From positions 20,162,860-20,226,859 of the forward strand of contig NC_051431.1 of assembly GCF_001649575.2 (NCBI RefSeq): 64,000 nucleotides of DNA, read 5' to 3'. The first letter of the stretch is position 1, and every line of letters starts with the position of its first letter. The stretch is from Kryptolebias marmoratus (lineage: Eukaryota > Chordata > Actinopteri > Cyprinodontiformes > Rivulidae). Made by a program: the position numbers and the translations under genes. Shown in pieces: positions 50,301 through 61,424 of the stretch. The notes beneath the pieces were generated by a model, which did not search any database, had not been told where the DNA came from, and saw only the letters and a list, made by a program, of their open reading frames with translations.

Positions 50301-52300
50301 GTTAAAAAGGCACTACAAAGGAGATTTCTGTCACACAGTAGCCAGCAGTCACTTCCTTTCATTAAACCAAGCCCAGTATTTTTTTCCATTGACTCATATC
50401 TGAAACACTAAATCAGAAAGTGCTTCAGCTCTGAGCACTTCCTTTGGTCCTTGATGACTATAATTCAGGAGCTTAGAGATGGTTCCCTGAAGGTAACATA
50501 AAACAGACTTAGGACTGCTCTGGTCCCAGCTGCCCAAACCCCACTGACAGGAACAATAAATCTAATCAAACTGCCTTTAATGGACCTGGGGAGCAGAAAC
50601 CATATCAGAGACTTCGAGGTGAGCTGAAAAATCCTCCCAGCACAAACGTGTGCAGTGTGGGAAATCCCTGCATTCATCATATTATTGACAATGAACATGT
50701 TTGACACAATTAACCAAACTTCTACCGAAAACATAGGCTGACCAAAGGTTGGTTAAATCACATTTTTAAAACAAACCCCACTCTGATCTTTACAATAATT
50801 ATCTAGTCTTAGTAATATATAAGAATTTGACCGTTTTAAACAGCAAAGTCTTAAAAATTGTTGATCTATTTGTTTAAATGTTAAAGCTACTTTTGAAGAA
50901 AAACATTTAATTGATATCTACAAAGCTGCAGTGTTCAGAGAGAGAGAGAGAGAGTAGATATTTGTTTTTTATTAGGAAGGGAACAAGAAATGTTAGCAGG
51001 GACATAAAGGTCATGTAATCGGATCAGTGGAAGCTTCATTAGTACTACATTATTCCTTAAATCATCAGATGACTTGGTGATTATCTGACAGTCAGGGAGG
51101 TAGTATTAGATTTGACAGCATACACAAAAAGGTTATAGAATACAACATGCTTTAACGTGATTAAATGCTACTTCAATTTCTGAAATGTTCAAACTTATGT
51201 TGCCATTTATATCTTGAAAATGTTTTTAAACGACCACTACACAACTGATACAAAGGAGATTTTTGCATTAAAATATTATTGTTATACTATAAAGTTTATA
51301 TACATTCTATGCATCCAATCTGCCATGTTTGGCAGGTTTTTTGTTGTTTGAACTGAAATAGGTAGCAGAAATCAGAGCTGACCTTCTGTTTGTGCATGGT
51401 GAACAGGCAGACACCATCCTGGCCTCTCTCCTGGCTCTCATGGCCCCTCTTCAATCAGTGTCTCGCTGTTTTGATGTCAAATAGTCCCTCTTCCGGCATG
51501 CTTTGTCACCATCCATCGCCGTGGCTCAAATACCCCCCTCCAAGGTCCTGATCTCGTACATCCAATATCAGTCAGAAGGAAAATGATGACTCAGACATCA
51601 CTCACCATTATCAGGATGTTCAGGCTGACTGGATCGTGCTGCTTGGATAGAAACTAAAAGTCTTTTCTGTGCTCACAATTTCAGCAATAATAAGATTATT
51701 GCTTTCCCCCAAGGCGAAAAACTCTGTGGTGCACCGGCTCGCTTCCCACTGTTTCCCCTCACATATGCTTTGCTGAGCCATAGATGAAGCAGCTGTACAA
51801 GGGAGGATGGCTCATAGATGAGAGCAATCTGATTGGCTGGCTGGCCATGGTGTGTGTGTGGGAAGGTTTCTTTGGTAGGCTCCCTGAAAATGACTTCTCA
51901 ATGAGGGTGGTCCTTCTCCACATTTTCCTCCACTCCTCTATCACCCTCCTCCCACCTCCTTTCTACTCCACATCACTTTCTCCGTCTCTCCTCCTCCTCA
52001 GTGTTCCTATCTACATGCTGCAGGCACACTTTCTCCATCCCCAATTGCTGCATTAAAGCATCGCTCTGAAGACAGAACGGCTTCACGCACATTCATAAAT
52101 ACACTCTTATGTATGGAGAAGAGACAGCAGTCGAAGCATTTTGTAGATGTAACAATGCTGGAAAGGCTGCTGTTGTAAATTTGCTATACAGCAACAAAAA
52201 AGTCCTCTTTAATCCTCACCATCTTTGTAACCATGTAGACATACTGATAATATGGGCTTTGTAGAGCTTAAAGGAATAAACCAGTTAATAAGACTAAAAA
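47345..52300. other. Intron, no gene identified
   Basis: AT-rich, with a (GA)n run at 50937-50955. At 51360-52070 base composition is higher in GC and CT (cctcctcccacctcctttc), but no promoter or exon could be supported. Nothing else was recognised. Confidence 0.5.
50937..50955. repeat. (GA)n microsatellite
   Basis: About nine GA units. Confidence 0.95.
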
Positions 52301-52303
52301 TAA

Positions 52304-53569
52304 ATATACTGAACAAAAATTCAAACAACACTTTTGGTTTTGCTCCAAATTTTCATGAGCTGAGCTCAAAGATCTGAGACTTTCTATGTACACAATAGGC
52401 CTTTGTCTCTCAAATATTGTTCCCCAATTCGTGTAAACCTTGTGAGCACTTCTCCTTTGCCGAGATAATCTATCCACCTCACAGATGTGGCACATCAAGA
52501 TGCTGAATAGACAGCATGGATATTGCACAGGTGTGCCTTAGGCTGGCCACAATAAAAAGGCCACTCTAAAATGTGTAGTTTTTCCTGACTGCAGCAATGT
52601 CCACCAGAGCTGTTGCCCTTAAATTGAATGTCCACTTCTCTACCATAGGACGTCTGCAAAGGCGTTTCAGAGAATTTGGCAGTACATCCAATTGGCCTCA
52701 CAATCACAGACCACATGTACCCACACCAGCCCAGGACCTCCAGCATCTTCACCTCCGAGATGCTCTGAGACCAGCCACCTGGACAGCTGCTGCAACAGTC
52801 GGTTTGCACGACCCAAATATTTCTGCAGAAACTGTCAGAAATCATCACAGGGAAGCTCATCTGCCATCCTCATTAGGATCTCCACCTGACTGCAGTTTGT
52901 AAATGCTCACATTCTATGGTGCTTGGCATGTTGGAGAGGTGTTCTCTTTACGGATAAATCCCGGTTTTCATTGTACTTGGCAGATGGCAGACACCTATAT
53001 GGTGTTGTGTGGGTGAGCGACTAGCTCATGTCAGTGTTGTGAATCGAGTGGCCCATGGTGGCAGTGGAGTTATGGTATGGGCAAGCATATGTTAGGGACA
53101 ACGAACACAAGTGCATTTTATTGATGGCATTTTGAACACACAGAGATACTGTGATGAGGTCTTGAAGCCCACTGTTTTGCCATTCATCCACAACCATCAA
53201 GTTATGTTGCAGAATGATAATGCAGGGCCCCATGTTTCAAGGATCTGTGCACAGTTCCTGGAAGATGAAACAATCCCAGTTCTTGCATGGCCAGCATACT
53301 CACCAGGCATGTCACCCATTGAGCATGTTTGGAATGCTCTGAATTGGCGTATATGACAGCACATTTCAGCTCCTGACAATATCCAGAAACTTTGCACAGC
53401 CATTGAAGAAGAATGGACCAACTTTCCACAGGCCACAATCAACAACCTGATCAACTCTATGCAAAGGAGATGTGAGGCAAACTGTGGTCACACCAGATAC
53501 TGACTGCCCCCCCCAGACCCTTCAATACAGTAAAAGTAAATTGCACATTTTAGAATGGCCTTTTATTTT
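52304..53569 (+). mobile_element. Tc1-like transposon, nearly full coding region, right inverted repeat mostly lost
   Basis: The left end (52304-52578) is a long inverted repeat of about 270 bp starting tatactgaacaaaaattcaaa and containing cctttgccgagataatctatcc. At the right only its innermost 25-30 bp remain (gcacattttagaatggcc, 53542-53559), so the outer right repeat is gone. The transposase is on the plus strand: a paired helix-turn-helix part (TRAVALKLNVHFSTIGRLQR, 52600-52660), the first catalytic Asp in FTDKSRFSL (near 52945), the second in QNDNAGPH (near 53212) and the Glu in MSPIEHVWN (near 53310). The original N-terminus is deleted, there are frameshifts near 52860-53030, and a stop after LNWRI (53354-53356). 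It is therefore a pseudogene, but clearly younger than the other Tc1 remnants here. Confidence 0.92.
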
Positions 53570-54195
53570 ATTTTACAACAAAGTTTTCCACAGTGATATG
53601 TTGCCTAGACACAAACTTGAGTAAATTGCACTACACCCCAACTCTTTGAAAGGCCTCCACAACCTTATAAAGGAAAACTTGTCAATTTTCTGATTTTCTG
53701 AGTATCATATACCTTCTATGAGGCTTTGGCACAAAGGTTAGTGAAAGATCACATTATGCTGATCTCCATCACTGCAGGCTAATGTCTCGAACCGCAGACA
53801 ATGATCGATAATCCAGAAACAGAGGGCAGAAGAGCAATACTGACACTGGAACAAAGGCAGAGTAAAATGCCTGGCTTTTTAGGAAAACCTCAGCAGCAGG
53901 ACTCTGACGGTCAGTTTGAAGAGCAAAAAAGTCACAGTTATGTTATTTAATTATAAGTTACCTTTTAATTCTTTAAGACAAAATGAAAAGTCAATAAAAA
54001 TCTATCAAACATGCAAGTTGTACAGTTTCTTACTACATGTGCTTTGAGTTAAGAGTGTTTTCTCTTATATCATTGTTATTTACAGTTTCTCTATATGTTG
54101 ACCTTGCACAGCTTGCAAGATGAAGACTGCATGCAGTGGAGTCACAAAGACCACAGAAAGACAACACTGGAAGACCTTGAACTCACAAAAGTGGT

Positions 54196-54500
54196 ATCCA
54201 TCCAGCAATTCAATTTCTTTACCCGCTTTTTTCCGTTCTGGGTTATGGGGGAGCTGGTGCATATCTTCAGAGGCAGGGTACACCCTGGCCAGGCTGCAAG
54301 TCCATCACAGGGCCACATAGAGACAAATAACCATTCATCCTCTCACTCACACCAAGGGACAATTTAGTTAGTTGGTTTGTGGGAGGAAGCCGGAATACCT
54401 GGAGAAAACCCATGCATGCATGGGGAGAGCATGCAAACTTCACACAGAAAGGCCCCAGTTGGGAGGTGATCCTGCGACCTTCTTGCTGCCACACTGCCTC
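54196..54500 (-). mobile_element. SINE-like element, minus orientation
   Basis: Read on the plus strand it begins with the tail (tccatccagcaattcaatttctttacccgc), then cagggtacaccctggccaggctgcaagtccatcacagggccacatagagac, ggtttgtgggaggaagccggaatacctgg and gcaaacttcacacagaaagg. These are the reverse complements of the same fish repeat seen at 35070. The tRNA-like head is missing or decayed past 54480. Confidence 0.85.
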
Positions 54501-54814
54501 AAAAGTTGGCATGATGTGACAAATTTAAAACAGTTACGACCAATCAGAATTTCCCTAAAGTGTTAGACTTGTTAAAAGAAGAAGTCGTTTATTGGTTGTA
54601 CAGTTTATTTAGTAAATAAGTCATGGCATGATGGCTGGTGTCCCAGCGAAGCAACTCCCTTGTCTCTTTTCAAGGAAATACTGTTTTTAAAAGAAATGTT
54701 TGCAAGAAGCCTCAATAGTTAGCATGTTAGCAGCTGAAACATATATACCTTATTACTGCAGGCTCTAATGAGCTAATAACCAGCTGATTAATTACTGACA
54801 TCAGCTTGTCAAGC

Positions 54815-54927
54815 TTGTTTGTCTCATTGGTCTCTATGTGGCCCTGTGATGGACTTCAGAACTCTCCAAGGTGGACACCAGCTCCTCTGCCATCCTGCGC
54901 AGAAAAGCGGATAAAGAAAAAGGATGG
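54815..54927 (+). mobile_element. SINE-like 3' fragment
   Basis: The blocks ttggtctctatgtggccctgtgatggact, aaggtggacaccagctcctctgcc and agaaaagcggataaagaaaaagg match the 3' third of the same repeat in plus orientation. Confidence 0.7.
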
Positions 54928-55725
54928 TAGCTTGTTAGCCACTCAGTGTTACTTTATAAAAAAGGGAAAGGCAGGAAAAAAGTAATACTACTTTGGAATT
55001 AAACATAAATCACAAATAAACAGAACTATATCAGCCTGTTGACTTTGGTGTTTCAGTGGTTTATTCATACTGTCAGATACTTATAAGACCCACGCCTAGT
55101 AGAAACCAAAAAAAAGACAAAAAGTTAAATGATCATGTAGAAAAAAATAGCTATTTTAATTGAGGTGCTTTGGTTATAGGATGAGTTGTGGTGTAATAAT
55201 GGATATTTTTGCAAGTCGTGACTCATGAATCAATGGGTGGGTGTAAATAGATAAAAAAAACAAATTTTCTATTTTTACTACCGTGTTATAGAGCTGTTTA
55301 TTTAAATAATCAGAATTATTTTCTGTTAGATAACAAATAAACCTTTGCACAATCCTGCAGGGAAGTATTACCTGTTGAGGTTTTGCTCCTGTATTTATGT
55401 ACGAAACCATAGCAGTGACTGCTGACTGTCGACATGCTTCAGCTCTGAGAGAAAAGTAGGGGGAAACATTTTCTGGTGAAGTGACTGAGCTATTCAATCA
55501 CTCAGTCATGAAGATCTGCATTAAGATAAGCTGTCTCCTTGGTTCAGCGGAAAGATTGAACAACTTGGAAGCCCTCTTTCTTGACCGAAGCTCAATCAAG
55601 ATCCACTAGTATAAATTACTGTAATCTGATGAGTAAAATTTGTAAAATTCTCTTGGAAAACTATGGGCATCTCTACATGCAAATAGTTGCTACTATGAAG
55701 ATACTTGATGAGTAATACATTAATA

Positions 55726-56120
55726 TTACAACTGCGATTCCAAGAAGTTAGAATGTTGTTTAAAATGTAAATTAAAACAGAAAGCCAGGATTTGAAAATC
55801 TCATAAACCCATATTTTATTCTAAAAAATAGGTAATTTTAAATTTGATGGCAACAGCACATCTTAAAAAAGAGGAGACAAGACCATGTCTATGTCTGTGA
55901 AGCATCTCCTCTTCTTTTAACAACAGTCTGTAAAAGTCTAGGGAATAAGGAGAGCAGTTTCTGGAGTTCTTAAAGGGAATGATGTCCCATTTATTTACTT
56001 TTATTTAGACAGGTAATCTCATTGAGACATGTAGTCTCATTTAAAAGAGAGACCATTCTTGTCTGATGTAGGATTCAAGCTGTTCAACAGTCCTGTTTCT
56101 TCTTTTTATACCAGCTTCTA
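55726..56120 (-). mobile_element. End fragment of a DNA transposon, same family as 42300-42730
   Basis: The left end reads tacaactgcgattccaagaagttagaatgtt, then aaaatgtaaattaaaacagaaagcc and ctcataaacccatattttatt, which is the inverted form of the terminus at 42600-42730. It continues with gagcagtttctggagttc, aatgatgtcccattt and, after an insertion, cttgtctgatgtaggattcaagctgttcaacag, the decayed 3' part of the element's minus-strand transposase region. About 1 kb of the expected middle and the other end are absent. Confidence 0.65.
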
Positions 56121-56124
56121 CTTG

Positions 56125-57395
56125 TTTATCATCTCACTGCACCACTTTGATAGCAACTCTGCTGTTACTGTGTACTGTACCCAAAGGAAATAGTGAGCAG
56201 ATGAATTGTTCAAAAATGCTGACAAATGGAAGTGGAGGAAATGCGTCCCAGAGCTCAGTGTAGACTAAATGTGTAGAAGTACTTGCTTAAAAGATATTTT
56301 GTCAAATACTGAACTACAGAGACTCCTAGTGGTTTAATCCTGGACTGGTGTGGAACTTGCATGATTGAGCACTTAAAGCATACCAAACTAGACACACACA
56401 CACACACACACCTGGCACAATCAAAGACAAAATAAAACCCACTGTGTGTTAAGCTCAGTAAATGTGCCATTCAAACATGACCTTTTACAATGATCATTGT
56501 AAAAATATCACACAAAATATTTAGACGGAAAAAGGTATTAGCTTCCATGCTACAACCTTGTAGCACACTCACATAAAATAAAAACAGGTAAATTCATAGA
56601 TTCAAACACTATTCTCACTTATTCACTCCTTTTAGTAATTTTAAAGTACCAGCACCAAATGATTTTTGATAAACACATACAAATGGAGGATATAAATCTG
56701 ACACATTTACAAAGTAGATGCAGATTTTGCACAATATGGACTGAATTTGAAAATTAGGAAGATATCTTATTTGTCTTTTCAAATTATGTTAAAAATTAAA
56801 AACTACATCTATCTGCCGTATTATGTCTTCTTCCAAGGTAATGACAGAGCACTGCCTTTACTCATGTAATTCCTTGCTCCAACATGTCTCTTTCGGTGCA
56901 AGAAAGATCTGAAATGTCACCTTGAATCACACTCACCTCTGCAGATTATGCCTTAAACCTTTTTGCAAAAGGTTCAGAGTCTCTTGTGACACCACAGCTT
57001 TAAACACCCCGATGAGTGAAGCGTCTGTGTATCCACAGTGCTAACCTGCTGCTGGCTGGCCAGCTGGAGGACTGAAAGCCTCAACAATGCTGTCCAACTC
57101 ATAAAGCCCTGTTTGTGTCTGATGCTGTTTGTCCAATAAAAGCAAAAACAAAAGCATTCTTTGGCTTGCAACTGTATTCACTGCTGGCCTCTCCAAACGT
57201 AAAGCGCATTCAGACACCTCAGCTGGCAGACAAAGCCATAAATCTGTGTCACATGCAGGATGGGCGGGCCAGCGCAAATGGGGTGAAAATGAGATCAGAC
57301 CACTGCACCCTTAACTGTATGCAACACTCAATAGCAGGGATAAATATCCACAATACTTTCAGGAGAAAAGGAGAAAGAGAGAACAGGGAAGCAGC
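56125..57395. other. Intron upstream (5'-to-3' downstream) of the 27-nt microexon
   Basis: It contains (CA)n at 56392-56411 and an exon-like segment at 57046-57124 on the minus strand, described in the findings. A strong donor-like gtgagtgtg lies at 56928-56936 (minus) without a good partner. Confidence 0.45.
56392..56411. repeat. (CA)10 microsatellite
   Basis: Ten CA units. Confidence 0.97.
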
Positions 57396-57400
57396 CTTAC

Positions 57401-57427
57401 CTTATTTTTTCTGTTGCACTGTCAGAC
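57401..57427 (-). CDS. gramd1b: gramd1b 27-nt microexon (SDSATEKI core)
   Basis: On the minus strand the acceptor cttttctgcag and the strong donor gtaagg enclose 27 nt. In phase 2 (one base completing the previous codon, two bases left at the end) it encodes Ser-Asp-Ser-Ala-Thr-Glu-Lys-Ile flanked by split codons. This phase fits both neighbours: the exon at 61425-61514 ends in phase 2 and the common exon at 11355-11565 starts in phase 2. The joined long isoform would read ...LIREE-R-SDSATEKI-S-TASNSN. The acidic, Ser-rich sequence suits a disordered N-terminal linker. A TGC sits at the acceptor, as in many regulated neuronal microexons. I do not firmly recall this peptide from GRAMD1B, so the call rests on splice sites, phase and order. 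Confidence 0.72.
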
Positions 57428-58174
57428 CTGCAGAAAAGAGACATGGATCTGTCATTTTTACAACATTCACTGATTGAATATGAATAATTAACAACTGATT
57501 AATGACACTGTGTTGAAATACTTATTCCTATACTAATAGTTCATTAAAAAAGTGACTAACTTATTTTTCTTGTACCTGCAAAACAATTACACCTCTCCTT
57601 GCCTCCAGAATCAAATTAGAGGAAAAAAAAATCTGTAAAATTGATAGGAAACTACTTTTTCTTAAACCAGCAGTCACTTTCACCTTGCAGACCTCTGTCC
57701 AGCAATGAGCTGTCAGGTATGATATTTGTGATAGTTTATTCAAGGTGCTGAGGTCTCCCACAGGTATGGTGAGCTGAATGGGGGGAAAACCTCAATCTGT
57801 ATGTTTGGCCAGTCCGGGCGCAACAGCATGTCATTTCACAATCCAAAATTGTTTTGTTTGTGGTCCCTTGTTAATATTTTTGATGCTGATTATCACCATC
57901 ACAAATACAGTGCTTCACCTCATTAAGGCTGGAAATGTAGACCTTTGACCGGCACACCTGACATTCTTAAATAAATCTTGCCATTTTTAGGAAGCAAGCT
58001 GAACAGTTGCAAGGCAGAAAAAAGGAGAACACAGCATGAAAAGCAACTGATCAGCAGCATTTTATATCATGTGGGACTTGATAATACGAGTATGAACATT
58101 TATTTGAATATTTAGTAAAGCGATAAAAATTAAACCATAGCACTCTTTGTAGGTATGCATATCACCTGCTGCCT

Positions 58175-58895
58175 TTCATGGCAATGTTTTAAACTTAGAT
58201 CCTCTTATGATAGGAAGGGACAGAGTTATAGCTGTTTTAGTAAAACTTTGTAAATCCTATGTGATGTTGCAAGAGATGTCAGAGCTCAAAGCATGTGTTA
58301 AAGATGACTCTCAGCTACTACTACATCAAACTTTAGCACTGCATACAAACTTGACTAAGTTATAGCCAGTTTTGTGTTGGCTATGGTCAATTAGTTTTTG
58401 GTGGACACACTGAATTGAGTTGACTTCAAAAGTTAACAATTTGTAGATGTACATCCAACGATTACTATCTGAGAGGTTCACGAAAATCTGTTCAGTGGTA
58501 CATGGGATATTTCACTAACAGACAGTGTTGACTCTAACAGTTAATGACAAAGTTTTAAGCAATGGTGTTGCACAATATGTATAGCTCAAAGTATGTGCTG
58601 TAAATTACTCTCAGCTACTACCACATCAAATTTTAGCTCAATATCTGTTAAATTAACAGAGTTAAAGCAAATTTTGTGTTGGCTAATGTCGATCAGCTTT
58701 GGTGGAGATCTTGAATTGGGGTGACATCAAAAAGGTAATCGGTTAAAGATGTACATCCAATTACTACTCTCTGGGAGTTTCAATAAAATCTGTTTAGTGG
58801 TTCATGAGATATTTTACTAACAGACAAACAAACAGACACACACAGACATGGACAAAAACATTATTGCCCTTTCACCTACAGCAGCAGATGATAAA
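58175..58895 (+). repeat. Dimer of the ~300-bp interspersed repeat (plus orientation)
   Basis: Two units are 300 bp apart by the landmarks ctactactacatcaaactttagc (58315) and ctaccacatcaaattttagc (58617). Each has cagttttgtgttggcta or caaattttgtgttggcta and a tgtacatccaa-gattact block. The array ends tactaacagacaaacaaacagacac and acattattgccctttcacc. This is the clearest copy of the family in the window. Confidence 0.88.
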
Positions 58896-59309
58896 AAGTT
58901 AGGCTACAAGGCAAATATTCACACAACCATAAACAAACAATAACTTTATAGATGTTTAATAGGAAGTTGAATGAATTAATCCAGTAAGTAGTATTCTGGA
59001 AAATTAGGGCTAAAATGTCACGGGACATCGTAAGAAATACTACTCATTTATCTTTACATTATAACTTGACAAAGTAATGGCAGGTGTCACAGTGTTGGTT
59101 CACAACTCCCAAATCCTGCGCTGCGTCATCTTCACTGATGAGTCACATTACGTTCACTTCACAAAGTCACATTGGGATATTACATAATGCTGCCTGCAGT
59201 TACTGTGGAGGAGTTGCACTCAGCAGCAGCGTCAGACGCAAAAGCACGACAAGAGATGAGCAAACTTGTATTCAGGTCATCAACTGGATTTCAACGCTTT
59301 TTTCTCTCC

Positions 59310-59850
59310 CAAAGCCCCCATGGGCGCAATAAACCTCTGGCACGGGCGGCGAAAAATCCCGGCTAGTGGGAGATATTAACTGATATTACTGATATTTCAC
59401 CGGAAAACACAGCTGCACACAGCACACCGAGTGAACGGCAGCACATTTTGCTTACACACAAATGCAGTGATGCGGGGGGGGGGGTGAAACTGACTTACAG
59501 ACAGGATGATGGCGGTACAGGTGGAGTTTTGGGAGAAGCAGTGGTGCAGCCTCAATGCAGACATGCAGCTGGTTTTACCTGCAGAGGAGACATGACATTC
59601 CGTGCCCTCTAAAGCCGGCTACAGAACGCTGCTCTCCCCGCAGCTGCTGCAGACGCCCCTCACTACCTAATACCGGCGCAGCAAAGACAACAGCAGCAAG
59701 AAATCCCGTAGGTTTGACAGCTACTGTTCCTAATTCGAGCAAGTGCAGACACCGAGCCGGGAGACTGAGCGGGAGGGAGAGTCAGAGACGGGAGGGAAAG
59801 AAGGAGGATGAGTGGAGCAGTAGAATACAGCTCGAGTGGACAGAGTAAGA
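59310..59850 (-). promoter_or_regulatory. CpG-rich putative alternative promoter
   Basis: CpG and GC content rise sharply here (gggcggcgaaaaatcccgg, ccggctacagaacgctgctctccccg, taccggcgcagc, accgagccgggagactgagcggg), in an otherwise AT-rich, CpG-poor window. It lies 2.2 kb upstream of the 27-nt microexon on the gene's strand. A minus-strand transcript starting around 59750-59830 would reach the donor at 59578. The run of ten guanines at 59476-59485 lies inside the region. Confidence 0.5.
59579..59598 (-). CDS. Putative gramd1b alternative first exon (MSCLLC-)
   Basis: Within the CpG-rich segment the minus strand reads ATG TCA TGT CTC CTC TGC AG and then the donor gtaaaa. The phase-2 end fits the 27-nt microexon or the common exon directly. 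A second, overlapping ATG five bases later would end in phase 0 and not fit. The frame appears to stay open upstream of the first ATG, so a longer N-terminus or a purely non-coding first exon are both possible. The promoter-like setting and correct phase are the only support. Confidence 0.4.
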
Positions 59851-60195
59851 TGGCAAAATGAGTGCTTATTATGAGCAGAGACAAACAGAATCCTGTACAG
59901 TTTCTGTTCAAGATTTTCTGCTTGTATCTGGATATTTTAATAGCCTTTCTGGCACAAGTACAACTCCTGTAAAACCTATTATTTTTAGGATCCTAAGTCG
60001 AACTGATTGCTCGGTTTTTGGTAGATTAGGTTCGACTTTGAGGTGAATATTTAAAAAAATTAATGTAATGTAATTATTTTGCTGCCCAATATTTATATCA
60101 GAACAAAATAAAAAGTCTGTATAAAGATCAACAATACGATAACTTTCTTCAACTAAATTTCCAAAATATAGACAACTCTAGAAACTGATGTGTAA

Positions 60196-60938
60196 AAAAT
60201 GTCTTCTGGAGAAAAGATTTATGTTCAGACGAGACAATTATTGAGCTATTTGGCCACAATGGCAAGAATTATGTTTGGAGGAGACAAGGTTGGGCTTTCA
60301 CAGCTAAGAATACTGCATCAGCTGTCAAGCATGGCAGTAGTGGCATCATGCTGTGGTACTGGTACACTGCACAAACAGAATGAAATGGTAAATATCAGAT
60401 CCAAATCCTTCAACTTCACCTCAAATCACCAGCTAGATATTTTAACTTGGATTCAGTATTCAGTGAGATTAACAGAAAAAGCTGCTAACATTAAGCTTCT
60501 AGACCGACTCTGACAAAGTTTTGACCTCAAACAGTTTGAAAAATTGTAGACAAAGTTTGAAAGCCACGTCTGTGCCAGGAAACCAACCAAGTTAAAAGAA
60601 CTCTACCAACTCTGCCAAGAAGAGTGGACAAATATTCAGCCAGAATTATACAAGCAGCTTGTTGATGGATACAGAAAACCTGTAGTTGAGTTGCAACTTG
60701 CTAAAAACTATTTGAGCAGTAAAATTTTGACATGTGTGTATTGGTGACAATTCACAATAAATTCAAACTTCTTCATCCACATCATCTTTATAAAATTCAA
60801 GACAGTTTATGTTTTAGAGTCATTCTAACCTGGAAAAAGAACAGTTAAGAAAAAAAAAAAAAAATTAAAAGCCCAAATTAATCTGACTAACACCCATGGC
60901 CATGATAAGTGGATGTAAACTTCTCACCACAGCTGCAT
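60196..60938 (+). mobile_element. 5'-deleted Tc1-like transposon, same family as 3650-4304
   Basis: It starts within the catalytic region: gtcttctggagaaaagatttatgttcagacgagaca and ttgagctatttggccacaatgg (a Trp-Ser-Asp-Glu and Glu-Leu-Phe-Gly-His-Asn pattern with substitutions). The C-terminal region follows: gccaggaaaccaaccaagtt, caagaagagtggacaaatattcagcc and cttgttgatggatac. The right inverted repeat (about 60895-60938, catgataagtggatgtaaacttctcaccacagctgca) matches the ends of 3650-4304. The left end, DNA-binding domain and middle are missing, and stops are frequent. Confidence 0.85.
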
Positions 60939-60950
60939 GACAATTTTTAA

Positions 60951-60975
60951 ATAATAATAATAATAATAATAATAA
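60951..60975. repeat. (TAA)n microsatellite
   Basis: About eight TAA units directly next to the right end of the Tc1-like element. Confidence 0.96.
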
Positions 60976-61424
60976 AATCACCAGCAGCCTTCGAACTTGC
61001 TGCCTATGTTTTATCAAAATCCATTTTTCACAGAATAATAGCTTTCCATGACACAGTTTTTTTAGGAGCAATGAATGCCTTATGGCTGACTGTGCACAAG
61101 TAAAAAAACAAAAGAAAACAAATACTTTCAAGAGGACAATACGTATGAAATAGCTACATAAAGTAAATAAGAAATAATGAGTACATTTAGTTTGCTATTC
61201 TTCCCCTTTGATTCAATCTATATGTGACCTGACAGACTGCTGTAGACACGTATAGACATACAAATCAAATTATGTGAACTGCCTTTAACTTAAAATGTTA
61301 GTTATTAAAAATAACAATTAATTTAAAGCACTAGTACATCTTTAATATGCATCTAGTTGTGTTAGTCTTTTATTAGTAAAAATGACATTTCTACAGAACC
61401 AAACAGTGACATCCATCTGCTCAC

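Noticed and set aside
51600..51660. Minus-strand 33-nt segment (HDPVSLNILIM) with a gtgagt donor
   Set aside because: Phase 0 at both ends, which does not fit the phase-2 junctions of this part of gramd1b; acceptor only fair.
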